In this document: positions 16,530-26,500 of the stretch, piece after piece | How the letters are laid out: the number at the start of each line of letters is the position of its first letter | Numbering within the stretch: position 1 is the first letter of the stretch | DNA from: Dyadobacter soli | GTDB taxonomy: Bacteria; Bacteroidota; Bacteroidia; Cytophagales; Spirosomataceae | NCBI RefSeq assembly: GCF_900101885.1 | Contig: NZ_FNAN01000001.1 | Location: forward strand, 124,001 to 188,000 | Reading direction: 5' to 3' | DNA length: 64,000 bases | Notes under the pieces: generated by a model | What the model saw: the letters and a program-made list of their open reading frames with translations, nothing else | Databases searched by the model: none | Told to the model about the DNA's origin: nothing | Program-made: the position numbers and the translations under genes

Positions 16530-18887
16530 ATGAACAGAACTTTTAAAAAACAGATAACACTCACACTCTGCGCCCTCAGCACAGTCCTCGCAACTTCGCT
16601 TCTTGCCGCGGACATTTACATCGCGCCGAACGGCAGCGATCGTAACGCCGGATCACGGGAAAAGCCTTTGGCGACTTTGAAGGCTGCGCGCGATAAGGTT
16701 CGGAATATGCGCGGGACAGTGACTGTATTTCTACGTGGCGGCACATATTACCTTTCCGAACCGATCGTTTTTGGGCCGGAAGATTCGCGGGCGGAAGGGC
16801 AGGTGGTGACGTATAAGGCTTATCCGGGTGAAAAGGTGACGGTCAGCGGTGCGGCGGTTGTTCCGGTTAAATGGCTGGAATACAAAGGGAATATCAAAAA
16901 GTCAGTCATTGGCGGTAATTACGTTTTCGACCAGCTTTTCATCGGGCACAAAAAGCTTCACATCGCGCGGTACCCGAATTTCGATCCTGCGGCCAGCCAT
17001 TTCGGCGGGTATTCGGCGGATGTGCTTTCGCCGGCGAAGATAAAGTCGTGGAAGAAGCCGGAGGGCGCATTCATTCACGCCATGCACAAGCACGAATGGG
17101 GCGATTATCATTACCGGGTGACGGGCAAAAGCAGTGGTACGACGCTGGCACTCGAAGGTGGCTACCAGAACAACCGCCAGATGGGTATGCACGACAAATA
17201 CCGCTTCATCGAAAATTTGCTCGAAGAGCTCGACGCGCCCGATGAATGGTACTATGATGCCGCGTCGCGTACGCTTTACGTGTATGCGCCTGGGGATGTG
17301 CGCGAAGTATTTGCGCCGCAGATCCGCCATTTGTTCGAGTTCCGGGGCTCTGCGCAGAAGCCAGTACGCAATATCCACATCGAAGGTTTCGAGCTCGCGC
17401 ACACGCTCCGTACTTTCATGGAAACGAAAGAACCGCTACTCCGCAGCGACTGGGCCATTTACCGCGGCGGTGCGGTGTTGCTGGACGGTACCGAAAACTG
17501 CGGTATCCGTAAATGCCATTTCAAGGCGGTGGGTGGCAATGGCGTGTTTTTTAGCAATTACAACCGCGGCGGCGAAGTATCGGGGTGCCATTTCGAGGAA
17601 ACGGGGGCGAGTGCGGTTTGTTTTGTAGGCGACCCGGCGGCGGTGCGTTCGCCGAGTTTTGAATACAATCAGTCGGTGGCTTATGAGCGGATGGACAAGG
17701 CTCCTGGCCCTAAAACCGATAATTACCCGGCGCAATGCAAGGTTTACGATAACCTCATGCACGGCCTCGGGCGTGTGGAGAAGCAGATTGCGGGAGTCCA
17801 GATTTCGATGAGTATGGACATTACCGTGAGCCACAACACGATTTACAACATTCCCCGCGCGGGCATTAATGTGAGCGAAGGCACTTGGGGAGGCCATTTG
17901 ATCGAGTTCAACGACGTGTTCGACACAGTACTCGAAACCGGCGATCACGGCTCGTTCAACTCCTGGGGCCGCGACCGTTTCTGGCATCCGGTCCGGGAAC
18001 GAATGGATAGCCTCGCCGCCGCACACCCTGAATTGATACTCCTCGACGCAGGCAAGACGACCATCATCCGCAACAACCGTTTCCGTTGCGATCACGGATG
18101 GGATATCGATCTCGATGATGGTAGTTCCAACTATCACATTTACAATAACTTGTGCCTGAATGGTGGTTTGAAGCTGCGCGAGGGCTTTCAGCGCGTGGTT
18201 GAGAATAACATTATGGTCAACAACTCTTTCCATCCCCACGTATGGTTTGCGCAAAGCGGGGATGTGTTCCGAAAAAACATCGTCACGAAGCCATATGCGC
18301 CTATCCGGGTGAACGAATGGGGCAAGGAGGTGGATTTTAACCTTTTTCCCGACCAGCAAGCGCTGGAAAAGGCCCGCCAGAATGGTACCGATGCCCATAG
18401 CCTCGCTGGCGACGCAATGTTCGAGGACGCCGCCAATGGCAATTACCGCGTCAAACCGGGGAGTCCCGCATTGAAACTCGGTTTTGTAAATTTTCCGATG
18501 GATGAATTTGGTGTCGTTTCGCCTGAGCTGAAAAGCCAGGCGGCGAAGGTTCCGCTTCCGGTGGCCAAAAGCGCCGCCGACAGTAAAGTTTCGTCGGAAA
18601 TGGCCTGGCTGGGTGGGAAACTGCGGAATGTAAATGGCCTGGGCGACCGTTCGGCTTACGGCCTGCCCGACGAGCAGGGCGTGGTGGTGGAAGCGGCACC
18701 CGAAAACAGCATTCTCGCACGCGCAGGTATGAAGCCGGGCGATGTGATACGCATCCTGAACCACCGCGATATCGCCAATGTGACGGAGCTGATGGACGTT
18801 TTCCAGGAGATCAACTGGATGGGAGAAGGCGAAGTCGCGTTTTTCAGGAACCAGGCCATGCAGAAGTTGAAGGTGTCATTTAAATAG
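16530..18887 (+). CDS. Secreted right-handed beta-helix protein with C-terminal PDZ domain
   Basis: 785 residues. Signal peptide ~1-27 (ending LLAA). The mature start DIYIAPNGSDRNAGSREKPLATLKAARD is the typical opening of parallel beta-helix polysaccharide lyases and hydrolases. Coils occupy ~30-690, with helix-turn words such as NCGIRKCHFKAVGGNGVFFSN, VSHNTIYNIPRAGINVSEG and IIRNNRFRCDHGWDIDLDDG. Residues ~705-785 form a PDZ-like domain (DEQGVVVEAAPENSILARAGMKPGDVIRILNHRDI), an unusual addition. It probably cuts or isomerises a polysaccharide served by the downstream SusC/SusD pair, but the reaction class cannot be read from sequence. The hybrid sensor gene begins 76 bp downstream. Confidence 0.85.
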   Translation: MNRTFKKQITLTLCALSTVLATSLLAADIYIAPNGSDRNAGSREKPLATLKAARDKVRNMRGTVTVFLRGGTYYLSEPIVFGPEDSRAEGQVVTYKAYPGEKVTVSGAAVVPVKWLEYKGNIKKSVIGGNYVFDQLFIGHKKLHIARYPNFDPAASHFGGYSADVLSPAKIKSWKKPEGAFIHAMHKHEWGDYHYRVTGKSSGTTLALEGGYQNNRQMGMHDKYRFIENLLEELDAPDEWYYDAASRTLYVYAPGDVREVFAPQIRHLFEFRGSAQKPVRNIHIEGFELAHTLRTFMETKEPLLRSDWAIYRGGAVLLDGTENCGIRKCHFKAVGGNGVFFSNYNRGGEVSGCHFEETGASAVCFVGDPAAVRSPSFEYNQSVAYERMDKAPGPKTDNYPAQCKVYDNLMHGLGRVEKQIAGVQISMSMDITVSHNTIYNIPRAGINVSEGTWGGHLIEFNDVFDTVLETGDHGSFNSWGRDRFWHPVRERMDSLAAAHPELILLDAGKTTIIRNNRFRCDHGWDIDLDDGSSNYHIYNNLCLNGGLKLREGFQRVVENNIMVNNSFHPHVWFAQSGDVFRKNIVTKPYAPIRVNEWGKEVDFNLFPDQQALEKARQNGTDAHSLAGDAMFEDAANGNYRVKPGSPALKLGFVNFPMDEFGVVSPELKSQAAKVPLPVAKSAADSKVSSEMAWLGGKLRNVNGLGDRSAYGLPDEQGVVVEAAPENSILARAGMKPGDVIRILNHRDIANVTELMDVFQEINWMGEGEVAFFRNQAMQKLKVSFK

Positions 18888-18903
18888 TCGGCGCCGATTC
18901 TGT

Positions 18904-18911
18904 TATCTTTG
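18904..18911 (+). promoter_or_regulatory. -7 box upstream of hybrid sensor gene
   Basis: TATCTTTG matches TAnnTTTG exactly, 52 bp upstream of the ATG at 18964. The -33 element is weak (ATTT about 21 bp upstream). It would allow the sensor to be transcribed separately from the beta-helix gene. Confidence 0.45.
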
Positions 18912-18963
18912 AAGTTCCGCCCGTGAAAAATGGCGCGGCGCAGGATTACTTCGTTCCGGAAAT

Positions 18964-21900
18964 ATGTCAGAAATGTGGGTTATGCGGGTGATGAAACGCG
19001 TATTTTCAAAATTGTTCTCAAACTTGCTGCCGGTATTGTGCTGTTTAGCGCTGCCCGGTAGCGCAGTAGCCGCCGGGGCGGGCGTGGCCGGTGACAATAC
19101 AGCTGGCAGGGTGCTCCGGTATTCGATCCGAGAAGGGTTGTCGTTCGGTGTGGTGAACAGCATTGTGCAGGACAACGACGGCCTGATGTGGTTCGCCACG
19201 GGCGATGGGGTGAGCCGGTTCGATGGTACCGCATTCAAAAACTTCAAATACGACCGGAACGACCCGCACAGCTTGCCCGGTAACTATGTCAAATCCATTC
19301 TCCGCGACAAAAACGGCACAGTATGGGTCTCTTCCCGCGACGGGATCGGCGAGTTTGTGCAGGCAAGCCAGCATTTCAACCGTTACAAGCCATTTCAGAA
19401 CAAAAGTGGCGCGGGAAACGACGTGAGCGACATCAGCCAGGGTTCGGGCGACCGCCTCTGGCTTGCGCTGAACGGCTCCGGCTTTGCTTCTTTTAATATC
19501 AAAACCCATCAATTTACCCACCATAACCAGCGAACGCTGCCCGGGCTCTTCACGAATTCCATTCTGAATGTATTCGAAGATTCGCAGGGAATGGTGTGGC
19601 TCGGCTCGCGCGACAGCGGTATTGAAGTTTGGAAACCCGGCGGTTCCGGAAAACTGGCAAAGGCCTCGCTGGACATGCGGAATGTGCCTTCGGCGCGGAT
19701 CAACGCCATTTACGAAGACCATTTACGCAATGTCTGGATCGCATCCTCGCGTGGTTTGATCCTTTTTAACAGGGCTGAAAACCGGTTTTATGATTTACAT
19801 ATCGATACATTCCACAACAGCGATATTTACCTTTCGCTCATGGAGGACGGCCGCCAGAACTTGCTGATCGGCGTGCAGGATGGCGGTATTTACCGGCTTG
19901 CATTGTCGCAAATGGCCTCGCTCCGGCCGGAGGCTTTGGTTTTCGAGCAGGTGCGGGATAAGGATAATAAGGGCATTACCCAGCGCTCGGTGCAGTCGCT
20001 TTACATTGATAAGGACCGCAACGTGTGGCTCGGTACTTATGGCGAGGGGACCTACCTGATCAGCGCCATTCCCGAGAAATTCAGGAAGTTTGAGCACAAA
20101 ACCGTCGATTCCCGTGCGGAGAGCTATCTGCGCTATTACGGAATGTGCGCCGACAAGGATGGCAACCTCTGGATTGGTACCGATGGCGACGGGATTTACA
20201 AAACAACCGCTTCCGGAGAAACCATTAAGCATTATGCGGTTTCTGCACAACCAGGCCAGCTTCCGGACGGCGCGGTGATCGCCGCGCACCGCGACCGGCA
20301 GGATCGTTTGTGGTTCGGGACGTATTCCAAAGGGCTCGTGCGCTATGATCCGGCAACCGACACATTCAAAAGCTACGTGAATGATCCTTCGGACCCGTAT
20401 TCGCTGGGTAGGAACGACGTGCGTGTCGTTTACCAGGACCGCCGCCGGAATATCTGGGTCGGCACGAATGGGGGAGGGCTCGGCCTGCTGGACGAACGGA
20501 CGGGGAAGTTCCGGAATTTCATTCCTTCCAACAGCTCCATCAATGCGAACGACGTGAGGGCCATCACGGAGGATAAATACGGGAATCTCTGGATCGGGAC
20601 ATACGGTGGAGGCCTCAACTACCTCGATACCCGCACCATGCAGTTCGCGTCGTGGTTCAATGCGGCGGGAAAGGAACCCTATTTATCGAACCGGATCGTT
20701 TTCTCCCTGTATATGGACGGCCTGGACCGGCTTTGGATCGGCTCGGAAGGGAATGGGCTGCTGCTATTCGATACCCGTGCCAAAAAAGTGCGGTTTTTTG
20801 ATGAAAAACGCGGTTTGGCAAGCAATGTGATCAATGCGATCCAGCCCGAAAGCGCCGGGAAAGTTTGGTTGAGTACGAATAAAGGTCTGTCGAGAATCGA
20901 TGCGACTACGGGCTCGATCGAGAACTTCGATACTAGTCATGGGTTGCAAGGCGGGCAATTCAACCCCGGTTCTGCATTATTCAATGCTAAAAGCGGGCTG
21001 ATGAGCTTCGGCGGCACCGAAGGCTGGAACCTGTTCGATCCGACACAGGTGCGGGCATCGCGGTACCAGCCCAAAGTGATGATCAGCGGGATCAGGATAT
21101 TCGGTAAAGACAAAGCGAACGAAGCGATTTCGCTCTTCGAGTACCTGGGTAAGGCACGGCGGTTTTCCATCAAGCCCGACCAACCCGTGTTTTCGATCGA
21201 CTACACCGCACTCAATTATGCCTACCCGGAGCTCACGCGCTACGCCTATATGCTCGAAGGGCTGGACAAGGACTGGAACTACGTGGAAAATGAGCGTTCG
21301 GCTACTTACCGTTACTTGCCGTCGGGGAACTATGAGTTTAAGGTAAAGGTGGCCAACCAGGACGGTGTGTGGTTCGAAGATCACGCCTCGCTGCCGATCC
21401 GCGTCATGCCGCCGTGGTATTACAGCTGGTGGGCGTATTTACTTTATATTCTGACAATCGGATTGGTGTTGTATTACTATCAGCAATACAAACTGGGGCA
21501 GGAAAAAATGAAGTATGAGGTGCAGCTCGCGCAGCTGGAAACGCGCCAGCAAATGGAGTTGAACGAGAAGAAGTTAGCGTTCTTCACCAATGTGTCGCAC
21601 GAATTTCGAACACCCTTGACGTTGATTATCAACCCCATACGCGAGATGATACAAGGCGCCGTTGGCGCCGACGTCTCGTCGGTGCCCCCATCTGCCGACG
21701 TCTCGTCGGTGCCAGTATCTGCCGACATCTCGTCGGCGCAGCGATCTGCCAACACCCCGTCGGCGACAGCCAGCATGCACATCATTTACCGCAATGCAAA
21801 ACGCCTCCTCAGCCTCGTCGACCAGCTGCTACTCTTCCGCAAAGCCGACCAGCAGACGGACCAGCTTAAACCGGCCGTGCACAACCTTCCGCAGCTGGTT

Positions 21901-23289
21901 ACCGAAGTATTTCAATGCTTCCTGCACCAGGCTGAACAAAAGCACATTAGCTATGGGCTAATGCTCCCCGAAACCGAACTCGAAGTAACCTGCGACTGGG
22001 AGAAAATAGAAATCGCCGTTTTTAACCTGATATCGAATGCATTGAAATTCACACCCGAACATGGCACCGTGAACGTGCAGGTGACCGACCTGGGTGAGCA
22101 AGTGGAAATCGTAGTAAGCGATACCGGCCCAGGCATCCCAGCCGATGCCGGAGAGGACATTTTCAAGGTATTTCACCAATATGCCGACCGCCGTTTTGCA
22201 GCGAAAGGCGGCTTCGGGATCGGGTTGTATTTGGCTAAAACGTTTGTAGAGAACCATTTCGGGCGGCTGCGGTATGAATCCGAGCTCGACCGCGGGACTA
22301 CTTTCCATGTTTTGCTTTGGAAAAACCATCCTGAGCTCGCGTCGCATGTGCGTGGGGGCGAAATGCGCGATTCCGTATTGCTGGAAGAGCTCTCGCCAGG
22401 GGTAATCCCGGCGAAGGCGCCCGCATTGCCCGACTGGCAGAACGAGCTGCTCGATATGAAGGAACCATCGACCGAAAGTCATACCATGCTGGTCGTGGAC
22501 GACGACCCGGAAATCAGGCAATATCTCGGTTCTATTTTCTCGGGAAAGTACAAAATATTCGAGGCAGGAAGCGGGGAAGAAGGGCTGGATATGGTCAGAA
22601 AGCATTTACCCGACATCGTGATCAGCGATGTGATGATGGGCGGCACTTCCGGCATCGAATTGTGCCGACAAATGAAGCTCGACATGGCGCTGAGCCACAT
22701 TCCAGTGATCCTTCTCACGGCCAGTACTTCGCAGGACGTGCGTCTGAAAGGCATCGAGGGCGGGGCCGATGATTACATCAGCAAGCCGTTTGATAAAGAC
22801 ATTCTCGTGGCGCGCGTGGCGTCCATCCTGCGCAACCGTAACGATCTGCAACGGTATTTTTACAACGAAATCACGCTGCAAACGAGCGATTTCAAGATCT
22901 CGGCCGAGTATAAGGAGTTCCTGAACGAATGTATCCGCATTGTCGAAAACCATATTACCAACCCGGCATTCAACATAAAAGTGCTCGCTTCGGAGATCGG
23001 AATGAGCCATTCCACGCTGTATAACCGCATTAAATCCATTTCGGGGCAGTCGGCGACGAGCTTCGTGCGGTTCATACGCCTGCGCAAGGCGGCCCAGTTG
23101 CTCATCACAACCGACATTACGATCAGCGAAACAGCATTCAGCGTCGGCATTAACGACATCCGCTATTTCCGCGAGCATTTCCAGAAACTGTTCGGGATGA
23201 AGCCTTCCGATTATGTGAAAAAATTCAGAAAGCCCTTTCACGAACAGATCACGATCGATAAGGACCTTTTCCGCAAAAAGTCGGTGTAA
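18964..23289 (+). CDS. Hybrid two-component system sensor/regulator (HTCS)
   Basis: 1441-residue one-protein signalling chain in the inner membrane. In order: signal peptide (~10-37); propeller of ligand-sensing repeats (~50-710, units such as GLMWFATGDGVSRFDG and NLWIGTYGGGLNYLD); Y_Y_Y domain (~740-812); membrane helix (~817-840); kinase dimerisation domain with phospho-accepting His879 (NVSHEFRTP); ATPase domain (FNLISNALKF, DTGPGIP); receiver with phospho-Asp1222 (VISDVMM) and DDD at 1179-1181; AraC-type DNA-binding domain (~1330-1435). An in-frame four-unit repeat (residues 902-937) interrupts the dimerisation hairpin. The first ATG is used; an ATG nine codons later would also leave the signal peptide. 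It likely activates the SusC/SusD genes 0.2 kb downstream. Confidence 0.95.
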   Translation: MSEMWVMRVMKRVFSKLFSNLLPVLCCLALPGSAVAAGAGVAGDNTAGRVLRYSIREGLSFGVVNSIVQDNDGLMWFATGDGVSRFDGTAFKNFKYDRNDPHSLPGNYVKSILRDKNGTVWVSSRDGIGEFVQASQHFNRYKPFQNKSGAGNDVSDISQGSGDRLWLALNGSGFASFNIKTHQFTHHNQRTLPGLFTNSILNVFEDSQGMVWLGSRDSGIEVWKPGGSGKLAKASLDMRNVPSARINAIYEDHLRNVWIASSRGLILFNRAENRFYDLHIDTFHNSDIYLSLMEDGRQNLLIGVQDGGIYRLALSQMASLRPEALVFEQVRDKDNKGITQRSVQSLYIDKDRNVWLGTYGEGTYLISAIPEKFRKFEHKTVDSRAESYLRYYGMCADKDGNLWIGTDGDGIYKTTASGETIKHYAVSAQPGQLPDGAVIAAHRDRQDRLWFGTYSKGLVRYDPATDTFKSYVNDPSDPYSLGRNDVRVVYQDRRRNIWVGTNGGGLGLLDERTGKFRNFIPSNSSINANDVRAITEDKYGNLWIGTYGGGLNYLDTRTMQFASWFNAAGKEPYLSNRIVFSLYMDGLDRLWIGSEGNGLLLFDTRAKKVRFFDEKRGLASNVINAIQPESAGKVWLSTNKGLSRIDATTGSIENFDTSHGLQGGQFNPGSALFNAKSGLMSFGGTEGWNLFDPTQVRASRYQPKVMISGIRIFGKDKANEAISLFEYLGKARRFSIKPDQPVFSIDYTALNYAYPELTRYAYMLEGLDKDWNYVENERSATYRYLPSGNYEFKVKVANQDGVWFEDHASLPIRVMPPWYYSWWAYLLYILTIGLVLYYYQQYKLGQEKMKYEVQLAQLETRQQMELNEKKLAFFTNVSHEFRTPLTLIINPIREMIQGAVGADVSSVPPSADVSSVPVSADISSAQRSANTPSATASMHIIYRNAKRLLSLVDQLLLFRKADQQTDQLKPAVHNLPQLVTEVFQCFLHQAEQKHISYGLMLPETELEVTCDWEKIEIAVFNLISNALKFTPEHGTVNVQVTDLGEQVEIVVSDTGPGIPADAGEDIFKVFHQYADRRFAAKGGFGIGLYLAKTFVENHFGRLRYESELDRGTTFHVLLWKNHPELASHVRGGEMRDSVLLEELSPGVIPAKAPALPDWQNELLDMKEPSTESHTMLVVDDDPEIRQYLGSIFSGKYKIFEAGSGEEGLDMVRKHLPDIVISDVMMGGTSGIELCRQMKLDMALSHIPVILLTASTSQDVRLKGIEGGADDYISKPFDKDILVARVASILRNRNDLQRYFYNEITLQTSDFKISAEYKEFLNECIRIVENHITNPAFNIKVLASEIGMSHSTLYNRIKSISGQSATSFVRFIRLRKAAQLLITTDITISETAFSVGINDIRYFREHFQKLFGMKPSDYVKKFRKPFHEQITIDKDLFRKKSV
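21667..21774 (+). repeat. Four-unit 27-nt palindromic repeat inside the sensor kinase gene
   Basis: Units start at 21667, 21694, 21721 and 21748 and encode ADVSSVPPS, ADVSSVPVS, ADISSAQRS and ANTPSATAS, decaying left to right. The first two units contain the perfect palindrome CCGACGTCTCGTCGG, and the third a near copy. The array lies between helix 1 and helix 2 of the histidine kinase dimerisation hairpin (after PIREMIQG, before MHIIYRNAKRLL). It keeps frame, so it adds a 36-residue Ser/Pro/Ala loop. Confidence 0.9.
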
Positions 23290-23323
23290 CCCGGCGGTTT
23301 ATTGGAGTATCCCCGGTTTTTCC

Positions 23324-23354
23324 TGCCCGATTCCAACAGAATCGGGCATTTTTT
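23324..23354 (+). terminator. Rho-independent terminator after the hybrid sensor
   Basis: TGCCCGATT (23324-23332) pairs perfectly with AATCGGGCA (23340-23348) around a 7-base loop and is followed by six T. It separates the sensor transcript from the SusC/SusD operon. Confidence 0.88.
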
Positions 23355-23413
23355 GTGAATTCACCCCCTCTTTAATGCGAAAATGTCCCCCCATGGCCGG
23401 GTTGAAATAGTCC

Positions 23414-23421
23414 TACTTTTG
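23414..23421 (+). promoter_or_regulatory. -7 box for the second susC/susD operon
   Basis: TACTTTTG matches TAnnTTTG exactly, about 90 bp upstream of the SusC ATG and 60 bp after the sensor terminator. No clear TTTG lies at the -33 distance, which is common for promoters that depend on an activator such as the adjacent hybrid sensor. Confidence 0.5.
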
Positions 23422-23512
23422 ATTGATCAATTTATAAAAGCGGCACGCTCGTTTCGGTTTTATGATTTTACCCAGATTGATCCGCATCCAATTATTCAAC
23501 TATTAAAGCTGT

Positions 23513-26500
23513 ATGAAAAAAACTTTTTACAGAGGTGACGGCGTTCGGCGAACCGATGGACCGGCCTTCCGGGTGACGTGCTTTTTGCTGCTCCTCGTCC
23601 TGACCTCCCTTTCAGCGTTTGCACAAAACCCATTTAACGTGAAAGGAACGGTAACGTCCGAAACCGGCGAAGGACTGCCGGGCGCGAGCGTGATCCTGAA
23701 AGGCACTTCCACCGGTACCACTACCGACGTGGACGGCAAGTATTCCCTCAACCTGCCGGACGGCAGCGGGACGCTCGTATTTACTTACATCGGCTATGTG
23801 AACCAGGAAATCGTGATCGGTAACCGCTCGCAGCTGGACGTAAAGCTGGCTCCGAACGATAAAACACTGGACGAAATCGTGGTGGTAGGGTATGGTACGC
23901 AGAAAAAGGCGACATTGACCGGCTCGGTATCCGAAGTGAAAGGGGCCGACATCGTCAAAAGCCCGCAGCCTAACCTTTCCAACTCGCTGGCCGGTCGTTT
24001 TTCCGGCTTCGTGGCCAACAACCGGGGCGGTGAGCCGGGCTACGATGGTTCGAGCTACACGGTGCGCGGTTTCGCTACGACCGGTAATAATGATGTTTTG
24101 ATCGTCGTGGACGGTATTCCCGGCCAGGTAGGCGGGCTCGACCGCCTCGATCCGAACGATATCGAGAGCATTTCGATCCTGAAAGATGCTTCGGCGGCGG
24201 TTTACGGTAGCCGCGCTGCGAATGGCGTGATCCTCGTGACCACCAAGCGCGGTACCACGGGCAAACCGGTCATTTCTTATAGCTTCAACCAGGGTTTTTC
24301 GTCGCCTACACGCCTTCCCAAGCTCGCGGATGCGCCTACGTATGCGACGATCATGAACGAGATCGATTATTATAACAACCCGGCCGGCGGTATGAACCAG
24401 CATTATTCCGCGGATGAAATCGAGAAGTTCCGCAACGGTTCGGACCCATTGAACTACCCCAATACGGACTGGCAAAAGGAGACCCTGAGAAATTTCGCAT
24501 TGCAGAACCAGCATAACCTGGCGATCAATGGCGGTACCGACAATGTGAAATATTACGTATCGCTGGGTACCATCTACCAGGATGGTTTATACAAAAACGG
24601 CGCTACGAAGTACAAGCAGTATAATTTTCGCTCGAACATCGATGCCAATGTGACCAAGGATTTCAAGGTGAGCCTCGGCGTTTCAGGCCGCCAGGAAAAC
24701 CGTGCGTTCCCTATTTCTTCGGCAGGAAATACATTCCGCTCGATTTACCGCGCTTATCCAACGGTGATCGCGCAATACCTGAACGGCTACTATTCTACCG
24801 GCGTGGAGAACCAGAACCCCGTTGTTTTGGGAACCAATATGGGCGGAACCGTGAGCAACCCGACGTCGGTTTTCAACGGAATCCTGCGCGCGAGCTACAA
24901 CCTGCCGTTTGTGGACGGACTTTCGGTGGATGGATTTTATTCAGTGGATAAATCTTTCAACTTCTCGAAGTCGTTCAGCACGCCTTATACGCTTTATAAT
25001 TACAACAAAACGACCGGCGCTTATACAGGCGTAGTTACCGGTGGTTCGGCGGGCGCGGCTTCAATCGACCAGTCGCAGCTCAATATCACCAATATCACGC
25101 AGAACTTGCGGTTGAACTACCTCAAAACGATCGGTAAGCACAACATCAACGCATTTGTCGCTTACGAGCAGAACAAGCGTAACGAGGCTAAATTCGGTGC
25201 GACGCGGATCAATTTCCCGACTACATCGACCCCAGAACTTTCGCAGGGAGGCGCGGCGGCTACCGATAAAAACAACTCGGGTAGCAGCTTCAACTTCACC
25301 CGTCGCAGCTACATCGGCCGTTTGGCATACAACTTCAATGAGAAATACCTCGCCGAAGTGCAGGCACGTGTGGATGGTTCATCGGTATTCCCAAAAGGCA
25401 AGCAATATGGCTTCTTCCCATCGGTCTCTGCGGGTTATCGTATTTCAGAAGAAGATTGGTTCAAAAACAGCGTCCGCTTCATCGACGACCTGAAATTCCG
25501 CGCTTCTTACGGAACATTGGGTAACGATAATGTGGGTCAATTCCAGTTCTACAACAATTATTCGTTCGTGAACCAGTATGTGCTCGGCAACAGTGTAATT
25601 TCTCCGGGTATCGACCTTACCAAGCTCGCCAACCCGAACATTACCTGGGAAACTTCCAAGAAACTGGATATCGGTTTGAATGCAGTGTTCCTGAAAAACT
25701 TCAATATCGAAGTGATTTATTTCAATCAGAAAAGATCGGATATCCTGTCTGCCAGAAATGCTTCAATACCAAATACTTCGGGGATTGTAAACCCTTACAA
25801 AACCAACGACAACACGCCATTGGTACCGGACGAAAACCTTGGAAAAGTGAATAATACCGGGGTGGAAGCGACTTTGGGCTACAACCACAACGGCAAGTTC
25901 CGCTACAACATTTCCGGAAACATTACCTACGCCAAAAGCAAGGTGGTTTTCATCGACGAAGCACCGGGAGCGCTTGATTATCAGCGCCAGACAGGCGGAC
26001 CGCTTTACACCAAGCTGCTGTACAATACCCTCGGAATTTTCCGCTCGCAGGCCGACCTCGACGCTTACCCACACGTGCAAGGCGCGCAGCCGGGCGACCT
26101 CATCCTCGAAGATTACAACAAGGACGGCAAAATCACCGCCGACGACCAGGTTCGCAGCAAATACGGCAATGTGCCTTTGCTCACGTACGGTCTGACGTTC
26201 AATGCGGGCTACGATGCATTCGACCTGGCGGTGGTGTTCTCCGGACAAGGCATGGTGAGCCAGTATGTATTGCCTGAATCGGGCCAGGTAGGTAACTTTT
26301 ACAGCAGCTGGGCCGATAACCGTTGGAGCCCAAGCAATACCGAAGGAAGCTTTCCGCGCGTGGATACCCGCGCTTCTTCATCGATCAACGGTGGTTTGTA
26401 TGCCAATAATTTCTGGTTGAACAACTCCTCTTTCATTCGCTTGAAAAACGTGGAATTCGGCTACACGCTGCCTAAGGACGCATTGACGAGGCTGAAAATC

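Noticed and set aside
17436-18764. 442-residue minus-strand frame opposite the beta-helix/PDZ protein
   Set aside because: Shadow frame; the plus strand has a signal peptide and recognisable domains.
21480-21785. Minus-strand frame over the 27-nt repeats
   Set aside because: It is the antisense reading of the palindromic repeats inside the sensor kinase gene.
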